DNA of 64,000 nucleotides from CALLPQ01 sp038531745 (GTDB taxonomy: Bacteria; Pseudomonadota; Alphaproteobacteria; Caulobacterales; Parvularculaceae): the NCBI GenBank assembly GCA_038531745.1, contig JBCBBJ010000003.1, positions 244,318 to 308,317 on the forward strand. Direction: 5' to 3'. The position numbers and the translations under genes are program-made. Shown here piece after piece: positions 1 through 8,578 of the stretch. Each line of letters opens with the position of its first letter. Position 1 is the stretch's first letter. A model generated the notes under the pieces. The model was not told where the DNA came from. It saw only the letters and a program-made list of their open reading frames with translations, and did no database searches.

Positions 1-458
1 CGGCCATAGGCGGCGGCGCCATCAACAACGGCTTTATACCCGGCGAGGTTTGATTGGGAGGACAGAACATCCATGGACTGGGCCCGGGTGATACGGGGCA
101 TTAAGTCGAGGGCAAAACTGTCGATATTGGTGTTGGCGTAGCTCGCCAAAGCCTCATCATCGGCATAAGGCGCGAGGATACCGATCAGTTTGGCACCATT
201 GGCGATTTGGCCCAATTCGGTGCGCGTGGGGCGTTGAACCTTCAACACATAATCGGCGCTTTTTAAGGTTGCCGCGGCAGAGCCATCAACGCTTGCGCCT
301 GCCTCCTTGTAGGCATCATCACTTAGCGACGCGCCAGCGCCGGCCCCGCTTTCAATGGCCACCTCGGCGCCCATGGCCACCAGCTTTTTAACCGTCTCCG
401 GTGTTGCGGCCACACGGGTTTCGTGGGCTTGCGTTTCCTTAATGATCGCAAATTTCAT
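1..458 (-). CDS. pntAA: NAD(P) transhydrogenase subunit alpha, N-terminal part (cut by window edge)
   Basis: The reverse strand encodes a protein starting MKFAIIKETQAHETRVAATP, followed by a segment rich in VKKLVAMGAEVAIESGAGAG. This is the typical N-terminus of the alanine dehydrogenase/PNT family, NAD(H)-binding domain I. About 152 residues are present; the rest lies beyond base 1. The family couples hydride transfer between NADH and NADP+ to proton movement across the inner membrane. The ATG at 458 is the natural start because the conserved strand begins immediately. A small membrane-protein gene lies upstream on the same strand. Alanine dehydrogenase shares this fold, but the sequence around TPETVKKL and the context favour the transhydrogenase. 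Confidence 0.88.
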   Translation of the reverse strand, partial: MKFAIIKETQAHETRVAATPETVKKLVAMGAEVAIESGAGAGASLSDDAYKEAGASVDGSAAATLKSADYVLKVQRPTRTELGQIANGAKLIGILAPYADDEALASYANTNIDSFALDLMPRITRAQSMDVLSSQSNLAGYKAVVDGAAAYG

Positions 459-642
459 GGAATCTCCGATGGTCAATTTCTGGGGCCGCGCACCATTCCG
501 GCGTGTACCGACGGCTCGCTGCTACCCTGATTCCTTAGCACACGCCCGGCAATCGCGCCCGGCCATAAGCTTACCAACACCACAATAGCAAGGGCCGGCG
601 CCGGAAAAGGCCCGCTCGCAACCCGGCGCAAATACCGCACCG

Positions 643-867
643 TTAATGGCTGAAGAATGATTTCACTACGATATTAGCGAACAGATAGGTCACGCCGCCG
701 GCAATAAGCGCGATGAAAATGCCCTTGGCGAGCACAAGGCTGGTAAACATCACCGTAATCCCGGCAGCCGCAGGCAGGCCAATCCGGGTGGAAAAATCCA
801 TCACCGATTTGTAGGTGTTGCTATTCATCTGGTCGTCATCATCGTTGGAGGTAGTGTTGCCTGCCAT
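643..867 (-). CDS. Small membrane protein, possibly aa3-type cytochrome c oxidase subunit IV-like
   Basis: A 74-residue protein with a polar, Asp-rich N-terminus (residues 1-15) and a hydrophobic stretch at about residues 30-65 that could form one long or two short membrane helices. It precedes pntAA on the same strand by 184 bp. In many alphaproteobacteria the gene before pntAA encodes the small aa3-type oxidase subunit IV family (PF07835), which suggests that assignment. The usual conserved start of that family is not obvious here, so the call rests mainly on position, size and topology. It may instead be an unrelated small membrane protein. Confidence 0.5.
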   Translation of the reverse strand: MAGNTTSNDDDDQMNSNTYKSVMDFSTRIGLPAAAGITVMFTSLVLAKGIFIALIAGGVTYLFANIVVKSFFSH

Positions 868-995
868 TGTCCGTTTGTCCTCGTCTTCGTGGAGAGCCTT
901 CTGCGCATTTGCTTATAAGCGATCAAGGAGTGAATACCACCATGGTGAGGTGAAGAAAGTCTATTGTCTCCCGGCCCCCGGCACCGCCCATAGTC

Positions 996-1982
996 TTATA
1001 GTCCCACCCTTACGGGCCAGCTGGTCAGCAAGGTGCGCAGGGCGGCCACAAATGCCATGGGCTGATCAATCATCATATGATGGTGCCCACCGGGAATGAC
1101 GATAAAAGGCGCACGGCCGCGCGCCTGGTTGCGCATATGGTCAAACCCCTCGCCTGACGAGAACAGAGATTTTTCCCCATAGATAAAGGCAAGCGGGCAC
1201 CGCGCCGCCAGAAACAAATCGCGCTCAAAATGAATTTCAAAGTTTTGCCCGTGACGCGGGTCAAACTTCCACGCCCATCCGTTCTCGCCCGTGCTGGTAT
1301 CCGTGGCGGCTTTCAGCCCTTCACGCGCAATATAATCAACCAGATATAATTCCTCGCCCGGCTGGCTCGGCAAAAATCGAAAGCGACTTATGGGCTCTTC
1401 ACGGGTGGCGTAGATACGATTCGATTTTGGGCGCTCTCGCTGCTCGCCTTTTTTATCACCGCCCATATTGATCGTGTAGCCCTCATCAGGGTCGGGCACG
1501 CCAAAAGGCGAATCAACAACAATCGCCCCGCCAAGGCGCTCGCCCGCCATTTCTACCGCACCAAGTGTTGCCCAGCCCCCAAAACTATGCCCCATCACGA
1601 TCGGGCGGCTTGCCTCGTTCAACCCCGCCGCCTCGCAAACCGCGAAGATTTCTTCTGCGTGACAGGTCAGTGAATAGCGTTCGCGCCAGTCAGAATCGCC
1701 AAGCCCTGACAGGTCCAGCGCGGCAACCCGGCGGTTTTCTGCCAGCATCGGGGCAAAAGGAAACCACCAACGCCGATGGGCCCGGCCCCCATGGACAAGC
1801 AATAATCCCGGCGCACCGCGCGGGCCCCACGCGGAATACTGGATTTTTGCGCCCGCCACGGTAACGGCATCATCTTCCCGCCCGGCAGCCAGAGCGTCGG
1901 TAAACCAGGCAGGCGCATCAGGCTTTTGCCCGGCAAGGCCAGCAAGGGGCCGGATCAGCGCGTCTTCTTTTTTATCGGACAT
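996..1982 (-). CDS. Alpha/beta-fold hydrolase
   Basis: A 328-residue protein of the alpha/beta hydrolase superfamily. The oxyanion-hole motif HGG follows the strand LLLVHGG (residues 60-66). The nucleophile elbow is GHSFGG with Ser133, the acid is probably in the strand IYGEKS, and the catalytic His lies in the C-terminal GGHHHMMIDQP. There is no signal peptide, so it is probably cytoplasmic. Substrate cannot be told; esterase, lipase-like or C-C hydrolase activity are all possible. The gene stands alone between the small membrane protein and the divergent response-regulator gene. Confidence 0.85.
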   Translation of the reverse strand: MSDKKEDALIRPLAGLAGQKPDAPAWFTDALAAGREDDAVTVAGAKIQYSAWGPRGAPGLLLVHGGRAHRRWWFPFAPMLAENRRVAALDLSGLGDSDWRERYSLTCHAEEIFAVCEAAGLNEASRPIVMGHSFGGWATLGAVEMAGERLGGAIVVDSPFGVPDPDEGYTINMGGDKKGEQRERPKSNRIYATREEPISRFRFLPSQPGEELYLVDYIAREGLKAATDTSTGENGWAWKFDPRHGQNFEIHFERDLFLAARCPLAFIYGEKSLFSSGEGFDHMRNQARGRAPFIVIPGGHHHMMIDQPMAFVAALRTLLTSWPVRVGL

Positions 1983-2294
1983 GGTAATGCGACATTTTTA
2001 TTCAAAATCGTACCCGGTTTCGGGCAATTGAACCCCAGAAAGTGTGGGCGCGGATAACCGGGTCAATAGGCCCATGCGCTCGCTCTGCGCCTTCGGTATC
2101 TGCCATCAATGCACGCAATGCAAGCCCGCTGCACTTGATACGCCCCGCGCTCTTTATTACGCAGAAATTTCCGTGCCCGGTGCATTTTATACCACCGCGT
2201 TAAGTCTTTATTCGTACTCCGTCTATTTTTTCGGCTTTTTCTGGATCAGTTTGATACGCCTTAAACGGATATTTACCGGGTGAGCGCTATTTTC

Positions 2295-2314
2295 CCTCAA
2301 GTTCAATCTTGAGG
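2295..2314 (+). promoter_or_regulatory. Hairpin in the leader of the sigma-54 response regulator
   Basis: CCTCAAG and CTTGAGG form a perfect 7-bp stem with a 6-base loop (TTCAAT), ending 13 bases before the ATG at 2328. The 3' arm contains GAGG, the best ribosome-binding candidate for that gene, so pairing could hide it. The rest of the 345-bp gap (1983-2327) shows no convincing gene; a short open frame at 2044-2283 has no recognisable features. Confidence 0.4.
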
Positions 2315-2327
2315 ATGCGTATCCCCC

Positions 2328-3836
2328 ATGGCGAAAACTGTTCTGATCGTTGATGACGATCCCACCCAACGCCGCCTGATGCAGGCCGTTTGCGAAAAAG
2401 CAGGCTACCCGGTTCTTCAGGCGGAAAGCGGGGAAACAGCCCTGTCAGTTCTGCAAAGCCAGCAAGGTCACGATGTGGGCCTGATGATGCTGGACCTGAA
2501 GATGCCCGGTATTGGCGGTATGGAAACATTGCGCCGCTCCAAGACCTTTCGCGAAGACCTACCCGTCATTGTACTGACGGCCCAGGGCGGTATCGACACG
2601 GTTGTTGAGGCCATGCAAACGGGTGCTGCGGACTTTTTTGTCAAACCGGTATCTCCCGAACGGATTATTGTTTCCATCAATAATGCGCTGAATATCTCGA
2701 CCCTGAAGGGTGAGGTTTCTCGTCTGAAGCGTAAAAATGACGGCAATATGCGGTTCAAGGATCTGGTGGGAACAAGCCCTGCCCTTGCCCATGTGACCCG
2801 GCTCGGCGAGCGGGCGGCTGCCTCGACCATTCCGATATTGATTACCGGCGAATCAGGGGTAGGCAAGGAAATGATTGCCCGCGCGATCCAGGGCACCTCC
2901 GACCGTTCCGGCAAACCGTTCATCACGGTCAATTGCGGCGCAATTCCGGAAAATCTGGTGGAAAGCATCCTCTTTGGCCATGAAAAAGGCTCCTTCACCG
3001 GGGCCAATGCCAAACATATTGGCAAGTTTCAGGAGGCCAATGGCGGCACCCTCTTTCTTGACGAAGTGGGCGAGCTACCCGCCGATATGCAGGTCAAACT
3101 GCTTCGTGCCCTCCAGGAAAGCGAAGTTGACCCCGTTGGCTCCAAACGCCCGGTAAAGGTTGATGTGCGGGTGATCTCCGCCACCAATCGCGACCTTGCC
3201 GAAGAGGTCCGTACCGCGAATTTCCGTGAGGATCTTTTCTATCGCCTGAACGTATTTCCCATTGAAGTGCCGCCCTTGCGCGAGCGTCCGGAAGATATTC
3301 CCGCTCTTATCGATCACTTCATTCAGCGCTATAACGCTGAAGAGCGCCGCGATGTGCGCGGTGTCCAGCATGAAGTGCTGGAGGTCCTGAAAAGTCAGGC
3401 CTGGCCCGGCAATGTGCGACAATTGGAAAATACGATTTTCCGCGCGGTTGTTCTGGCCGAAGGCGCTTATCTGTGTGGGGAGGATTTCCCGACCCTCACT
3501 GCCGAATTTGAAAGCGCGGGCATTCATGCCGGACCCCCGGTTCTGTTTGAAGACGGCCCTGCTGATCCCTCCCATGGCGAAGCGCCAAACGCCGCTGTGG
3601 GCAGTGAGTTTCGTGAAATTGGTGCCACTGAGGCGAGTGACACCCACGATTTCCATCTGTTCGATTCCGAAGGCCATATGCGTACCATCAATGATATTGA
3701 GCAAGACATCATCCGTATGGCAATCGATACCTATGATGGACGGATGTCAGAAATTGCCCGGCGTCTCGGCATGGGGCGGTCAACGCTATATCGCAAAATC
3801 CGTGAATATGGACTTGAGGTGCGGCGCGCCAGCTAG
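2328..3836 (+). CDS. Sigma-54-dependent response regulator (NtrC family)
   Basis: A 502-residue activator with three domains. The receiver (about 1-120) carries the acidic pair DDD near residue 10, phospho-acceptor Asp56 in LDLKMPG and Lys106 in FVKP. The AAA+ domain (about 145-380) has Walker A GESGVGKE (174-181), a sigma-54 contact loop GSFTGA (221-226, a variant of GAFTGA) and Walker B TLFLDE (241-246). A Fis-type helix-turn-helix lies near the C-terminus (about 465-495). It should activate sigma-54 promoters when phosphorylated. A 70-residue acidic linker (about 400-460) precedes the DNA-binding part. No sensor kinase is adjacent, so partner and regulon are unknown. Confidence 0.95.
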   Translation: MAKTVLIVDDDPTQRRLMQAVCEKAGYPVLQAESGETALSVLQSQQGHDVGLMMLDLKMPGIGGMETLRRSKTFREDLPVIVLTAQGGIDTVVEAMQTGAADFFVKPVSPERIIVSINNALNISTLKGEVSRLKRKNDGNMRFKDLVGTSPALAHVTRLGERAAASTIPILITGESGVGKEMIARAIQGTSDRSGKPFITVNCGAIPENLVESILFGHEKGSFTGANAKHIGKFQEANGGTLFLDEVGELPADMQVKLLRALQESEVDPVGSKRPVKVDVRVISATNRDLAEEVRTANFREDLFYRLNVFPIEVPPLRERPEDIPALIDHFIQRYNAEERRDVRGVQHEVLEVLKSQAWPGNVRQLENTIFRAVVLAEGAYLCGEDFPTLTAEFESAGIHAGPPVLFEDGPADPSHGEAPNAAVGSEFREIGATEASDTHDFHLFDSEGHMRTINDIEQDIIRMAIDTYDGRMSEIARRLGMGRSTLYRKIREYGLEVRRAS

Positions 3837-3902
3837 CGCCCGTGTTTTGAGGGCAAAGCAACGCGCTTGATTGGCGACGTCAAATCGCCTTAAGAATCGC
3901 CA

Positions 3903-4577
3903 ATGACTGACGCTGCGCCGCTTCGCGAAACTGATCTCTATCTGCCCATCAAGACCTTCCTTGAGGGCCAGGGTTATTGTGTGAAGGCCGAAGTGGGCAA
4001 TGCGGATATTGTTGGCGTACGCGGTGACGGCGACCCTGTGATTGTTGAGTTAAAAACCGGGTTTTCGCTTGCTCTTTTTCACCAGGCCATTGCCCGCCAA
4101 TCGATCAAAGCGCATATTTACGTAGGTGTACCCCATAAATCGGGCCGCCCTTTTCAAACGGCCCTGAAACACAATAAAAAGCTATGCCGCCGCTTAGGCT
4201 TGGGCTTGCTCACGGTCCGCCTAAAGGACGGCCTTGTCACTGCCCATATTGATCCGGCGCCGTTTCAACCGCGCTTTGTACGCAAAAAGACCGTGGCACT
4301 GCTCCGCGAATTCGCACAGCTCGAAGGCGATCCCAATCTTGGTGGCACGGCGCGGCGCGATCGCAACATGATCATCACACCCTATCGCCAGGACAGCCGC
4401 AAATGCCTGCACTTTCTTGCCCGCCATGGGCCTCACAAGGCGTCGGTTGTTGCCGCTGAAACCGGTATTACACGTGCACGGACGATCATGGCTGACAACC
4501 ATTATGGCTGGTTCACCCGTGTCGCCCGCGGTATTTACGATGTGAGTGCTGAAGGGCGCACCCTCGCCGCGGACTAG
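3903..4577 (+). CDS. DUF2161 family protein, PD-(D/E)XK nuclease-like
   Basis: A 224-residue protein resembling the DUF2161 family, predicted to have a PD-(D/E)XK phosphodiesterase fold. The N-terminal part shows ADIVGVRGDGDPVIVELKTG (residues 33-53), matching the D...ExK catalytic pattern (Asp then E-L-K). The C-terminal 60 residues (from HFLARHGP) look like a winged-helix DNA-binding segment. The gene starts 66 bp after the response-regulator stop and may be co-transcribed with it. The biological role of the family is not established, and DNA substrate specificity is unknown. Confidence 0.75.
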   Translation: MTDAAPLRETDLYLPIKTFLEGQGYCVKAEVGNADIVGVRGDGDPVIVELKTGFSLALFHQAIARQSIKAHIYVGVPHKSGRPFQTALKHNKKLCRRLGLGLLTVRLKDGLVTAHIDPAPFQPRFVRKKTVALLREFAQLEGDPNLGGTARRDRNMIITPYRQDSRKCLHFLARHGPHKASVVAAETGITRARTIMADNHYGWFTRVARGIYDVSAEGRTLAAD

Positions 4578-4658
4578 GCCCACGCTGTGGTCGTGGGAAA
4601 GCCCGCGCGGGGTGCGACGCGATAGACAAATAACGCCGGCATCGTCAGTTGCGCCCCC

Positions 4659-5930
4659 TCAAACAGCAGCCATCATCCGTGTGCTGGCTTCTTCGGTCCA
4701 GCCCTCCGCCAACGGACCGACCGTACAAAGGGCTGGCTGATCCGTTTCGCATACTGTCTGCGCAATTTGCATGACATCGCCCACTGTCACGGCCATGATT
4801 TCCGCCAGAATTTCGTCAATGGGGCGCACCCGGCCAAAGATATGCAGGCTTTGGGCGTTGCCCTCCGCTTTGGCTGCACGATTTTCCTGCGCCATGAGGA
4901 GCCCGGCACGGGCCAGCGCCTTGGCGCGGTCAAGTTCGCCCAGCTCTACCTTGTGGGCCAAGGCACGCACCGCCGCCATGGCCAGATCCAGGGCTTCGCC
5001 AGTTCGGGCTTTGTCTGTTCCGAGATAAAATCCCGTGAGACCGGCCTGATCAAACACATCAGCATAGGCATAAACGGAATAGGCCAACCCGCGATCTTCA
5101 CGCACCGTTTGAAACAGACGCGACGCACTACCCCCGCCGAGGATTTCTGCAAATAGCCGGGCGGCCATAAACCGGGGGTCATCATAGCCATAGCTGGGAA
5201 ATGCGGTGGCCAAATGGCTTTGCTGCAACGGGCGGTGGATGGCCCGGCTGCCGCCCTGCCAGCGGGCGGCGGCACGCGGTGCCGCCTGATTATCACCGGC
5301 AAAACCGGCAAAATACTGGCTGGCCAGCATGTGCGTTTCATCCGGCGTGATGGCCCCGGCGGTGGAAAAGACGATATTGCCGCCCCCATAGGTGCGGGCC
5401 ATGAACGCGCGCAAACTATCGGGCGTTTGTGCCTTCACACTGCTCGCGGTGCCCAGAATGGGTGAGCCCAAATGCCGGTTGCCCCAGGCAAGGCTCGCAA
5501 GCGTTTCAAATAGAACATCGTCGGGTTCATCGGCCGCCTCGCCGATCTCCTGGATGACAACATCCTGCTCGGTCGCAAGCTCCCCGGAATGAAGCGCCGG
5601 GTTCAACAGAATATCGCCGAGGATTTCACACAAGCCCGCCACGTCGTCCGGCAGGCATTGCACATAATAGGCCGTACGCTGATGGCTTGTTGCCGCGTCA
5701 AGCGATGCCCCCACAGCCTCCACGGCAATACTGATATCGCGGGTCGACCGGGTTGTGGTTGACTTGAAAGCCATATGTTCGAGAAGGTGGGCAATGCCGT
5801 GTTCGCTCGATGTTTCATCAAGCGTACCCGCCTGCACCCAAAGGCCAAGCGCAACGCTATAGGCGTCATGCGCAGGATGGCAAAGGGTCCGCACGCCATT
5901 GGGCAGCTGTGAGAGGATTGGCATCTCCAT
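4659..5930 (-). CDS. M16 family zinc metallopeptidase (processing peptidase-like)
   Basis: A 423-residue protein with the inverted zinc motif HLLEH (His48, Glu51, His52 from the ATG at 5930) and a downstream acidic helix with EIGEAADEPDD that should supply the third ligand. It belongs to the insulinase/mitochondrial processing peptidase beta-like group. The C-terminal half contains the characteristic GGGSASRLFQTVREDRGLAYS block. The start overlaps the thrC stop by one base (TGATG), indicating translational coupling; an in-frame GTG lies one codon earlier. thrC-M16 pairing is common in alphaproteobacteria. No signal peptide is seen. Confidence 0.92.
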   Translation of the reverse strand: MEMPILSQLPNGVRTLCHPAHDAYSVALGLWVQAGTLDETSSEHGIAHLLEHMAFKSTTTRSTRDISIAVEAVGASLDAATSHQRTAYYVQCLPDDVAGLCEILGDILLNPALHSGELATEQDVVIQEIGEAADEPDDVLFETLASLAWGNRHLGSPILGTASSVKAQTPDSLRAFMARTYGGGNIVFSTAGAITPDETHMLASQYFAGFAGDNQAAPRAAARWQGGSRAIHRPLQQSHLATAFPSYGYDDPRFMAARLFAEILGGGSASRLFQTVREDRGLAYSVYAYADVFDQAGLTGFYLGTDKARTGEALDLAMAAVRALAHKVELGELDRAKALARAGLLMAQENRAAKAEGNAQSLHIFGRVRPIDEILAEIMAVTVGDVMQIAQTVCETDQPALCTVGPLAEGWTEEASTRMMAAV

Positions 5931-7342
5931 CACTGCACCACCCGTGTACGGATAAAATCCTTCACCGCATTGGTGTTATTATCGCATCGGTGAATGGTCT
6001 CCGCCCGGTCAAACAGATCAGCCATGCCCGCCGGCAAGCCCGGGTGTAGACCAGTTGCCGCTGAGACAGCCTCCGGAAATTTAGCCGGATGGGCCGTAGC
6101 AAGCGTAACGATGGGTCTGGTCATTTGGCCACGCGCGCGCAGTTTTCTGGCCGCAACCCGGCCCACCGCCGTATGGGGATCAATGGCGTAGTTTATCGCC
6201 TGTTGATGGCTCGCCATGGCGTCATTTGTCTCGGCTTCATTTGCGTCAGCCGAAACAATTCTTTGCCCGATTGCCGTCACCAGATCATCGCGCAGGGTAA
6301 AACCGCCATCCGCGCGCAGGCTTTCCATGACGTTGCGCACATAAGCGCCATCCCGGTCTGCCTCCTCATACAGGAGACGTTCGAAATTGCTGGCCACCTG
6401 AATATCCATGGACGGCGATGCGGTGGGTGTGACCGTATCGGGGTAATAGTCACCCGTCGCCAGGACCCGGTGAACAATATTGTTCTGGTTCGTGGCAACG
6501 CCAAGCTTGCCCACGGGCAAGCCCATTTTGTGAGCCACAAAGCCAGCAAAAATATCGCCGAAATTGCCGGTGGGCACTACGAAAGAGATGGCCCGGTGGG
6601 GCGCGCCCAGGGCAACCGCGGCGGTAAAATAATATACCGCCTGCACCATGATACGCGCCCAATTGATGGAGTTTACCCCGCCAAGATTGACCGTGCCCAC
6701 AAAATCCTGATCCGCAAACATGGCTTTGACGATTGCCTGGCAATCATCAAATGTGCCCTCAATGGCGATATTGTGGATATTGCTGGCGGGGCATGTGGTC
6801 ATGATCCGGCGTTGCACCGCGGAGATGCGCCCCTCCGGATGCAGAATAAAAACCTCAATACCCTGACGATCTTTCAGGGCCTCAATCGCCGCCCCGCCCG
6901 TATCACCGGAGGTGGCCCCCACAATGGTCAGCTTTTCCTCGCGGCGGGACAAAACGGTTTCGAACATGCCGCCCAAAACCTGCATTGCCACATCTTTGAA
7001 GGCGAGGGTCGGCCCGTGGAACAGTTCCAGGACCCAATCCTCGTCATCAACCTGGACCAGCGGTGTGGTTGCCGGGTGGGTAAAGCTGGCAAAAGCGGTG
7101 TCGCAGATTTTCGCAAGTTCATCGCCGGTAAAAGTATCGCCGCAAAAGGGGGCCAACACCCGCTGGGCAACGGCGGCGAATGGCTGGCCCGCCATCTGCG
7201 CGATGTCCGCCGGTGCCAGCTGCGGCCACGATACTGGCATATAGAGCCCGCCATCGGGCGCGAGACCGGCTAGCAAGGCAGCCTCAAAAGAGACCGGCCG
7301 GTGCCCGGCATCGGGGTCGTGGCGCGTGGAAATATAGTCCAT
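5930..7342 (-). CDS. thrC: Threonine synthase
   Basis: A 470-residue PLP enzyme converting O-phosphohomoserine to threonine. The N-terminus MDYISTRHD and the following GGLYMP block are family signatures. The PLP lysine is Lys116 in LAFKD, and the phosphate-binding loop is SGDTGGAA. The length fits the longer, fungal/proteobacterial type of threonine synthase. It is the first gene of a two-gene unit with the M16 peptidase. A 357-bp stretch without a recognisable gene lies upstream. Confidence 0.97.
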   Translation of the reverse strand: MDYISTRHDPDAGHRPVSFEAALLAGLAPDGGLYMPVSWPQLAPADIAQMAGQPFAAVAQRVLAPFCGDTFTGDELAKICDTAFASFTHPATTPLVQVDDEDWVLELFHGPTLAFKDVAMQVLGGMFETVLSRREEKLTIVGATSGDTGGAAIEALKDRQGIEVFILHPEGRISAVQRRIMTTCPASNIHNIAIEGTFDDCQAIVKAMFADQDFVGTVNLGGVNSINWARIMVQAVYYFTAAVALGAPHRAISFVVPTGNFGDIFAGFVAHKMGLPVGKLGVATNQNNIVHRVLATGDYYPDTVTPTASPSMDIQVASNFERLLYEEADRDGAYVRNVMESLRADGGFTLRDDLVTAIGQRIVSADANEAETNDAMASHQQAINYAIDPHTAVGRVAARKLRARGQMTRPIVTLATAHPAKFPEAVSAATGLHPGLPAGMADLFDRAETIHRCDNNTNAVKDFIRTRVVQ

Positions 7343-7699
7343 GGATATCGGTCTTCCAGCAGTAATCTTCTTTATTCTGAAACGCTTACATCAGATACGG
7401 GGTGCCTTACCATCAAAAGCGACAGGGTTAGTATCTCAGCTTGAAATTCCGTAATGAACCTGCCTTCTTCGCCACTCTTTGCCGTAGCGAATGATTTGGC
7501 GAACGACCGAATTGTGATGTACTTTCACCTTAGCCCCAGTGCCATACTTAGGTCGAAATTAAATCAACCTTGAACAGTCTCAGATGATAGCATTCTGATC
7601 CAATGCCCTCAATCATCTAAAGCCGAGCGCACGGCTGATCTGCGGGACAAAGTCGACGATGTTGGTAATTACACTAATGTCAAATTACTGCTTGGTGTT
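7343..7699. other. Gap without a recognisable gene, part of an AT-richer islet
   Basis: This 357-bp stretch between thrC and the next minus-strand gene is visibly richer in A and T than its neighbours and has many stops in all frames. It may hold the thrC promoter and possibly decayed foreign sequence. I could not recognise a transposase fragment, repeat or RNA gene in it. Confidence 0.4.
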
Positions 7700-8401
7700 T
7701 CAAGTGTTCTGTATACCGTCGATTAAAAGAATAAGTGGATGTTCTTTCGATTCCCAAGCCGCAATTTCATTGCTGACAATTTTCAGCTTCTCAAGTTGCG
7801 ATTTATTATCTCCGAGCAAGACTGGATAAAGCAACTTGATCGATGTCCACATTCTTCTGAAATGGTGAACTCCATCAGGCAGAAGAAAAGCGGCCATCTT
7901 TCGGATATTGCTTCCGCCCGTTAGAAAAACCCGTGCTTTCGGATTAGGGTGCCCTCCCATATCACAGTGCGTCCAATATTCTTGGTCTCTGAAAAGTCCA
8001 CTGGATTTGTTTCGCATTTTCTGCGGTGTGAATTGTTTGCGAAGCGTATTACCATCTGCTTCAAGCCACTTTCCTAGTTCGCTTTTATCCAAGTAGGCGA
8101 CAAAAAATAAATATTCAAATTCCACCAGTTGTCGTAACAGTGCAGCTGCCGAGTATTCATTATGGCTTCTGATTAAAGTAGTAAATCCAATTGTGATATC
8201 TACGGCTAAACCACTTAGCACAGCGAAAGCTGATATGTCCTTATCCCCAACTAGGTGTCCATGAATTTGTGCGTGGCTCCCAAGTTCCTTCAATGATTTT
8301 CCGCCTACATCCAATACGCTTAACGGGGTGTATGATATGATAGGATCGGAAAAAGCACTCTCAAAAACCTCTAAAATTTCATCTTTGTCCATGGCAACCA
8401 C
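7700..8401 (-). CDS. Hypothetical protein, possibly DUF5677/HEPN-like helical protein
   Basis: A 233-residue protein with no signal peptide. The central segment (about residues 70-125) has an Arg-Ser-His-Asn-Glu pair followed by the helical LLRQLVEFEYLFFVAYLD. This resembles the RS...E...LLR.L.E pattern of DUF5677-type helical proteins, some of which are HEPN-like. That is a pattern resemblance only. Codon and base composition are clearly more AT-rich than in neighbours, suggesting recent acquisition. It stands alone on the minus strand; no toxin-antitoxin or defence partner is recognisable beside it. Function unknown. Confidence 0.65.
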   Translation of the reverse strand: MVAMDKDEILEVFESAFSDPIISYTPLSVLDVGGKSLKELGSHAQIHGHLVGDKDISAFAVLSGLAVDITIGFTTLIRSHNEYSAAALLRQLVEFEYLFFVAYLDKSELGKWLEADGNTLRKQFTPQKMRNKSSGLFRDQEYWTHCDMGGHPNPKARVFLTGGSNIRKMAAFLLPDGVHHFRRMWTSIKLLYPVLLGDNKSQLEKLKIVSNEIAAWESKEHPLILLIDGIQNT

Positions 8402-8578
8402 AGTGATTAAAAAGTGTTTCCCTTCACTTTTCTAGTCATGGCAAAAATCAACCTTATTCCAGACCTACGTTTGAAAAAATGGATGTCGCATTCGGGCCAA
8501 ACGTGGCCCTATGTGGAGATGCAGGCAATGACCTTCGCATGATTTCAGACTGAGACACTGTTCCACAAGGATTTGGGA

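Noticed and set aside
2044..2283. 79-codon frame upstream of the response regulator
   Set aside because: No ribosome site or recognisable domain, and the composition is unlike coding sequence here.
6089..7273. Plus-strand 394-codon frame
   Set aside because: Antisense to thrC, which has full family motifs.
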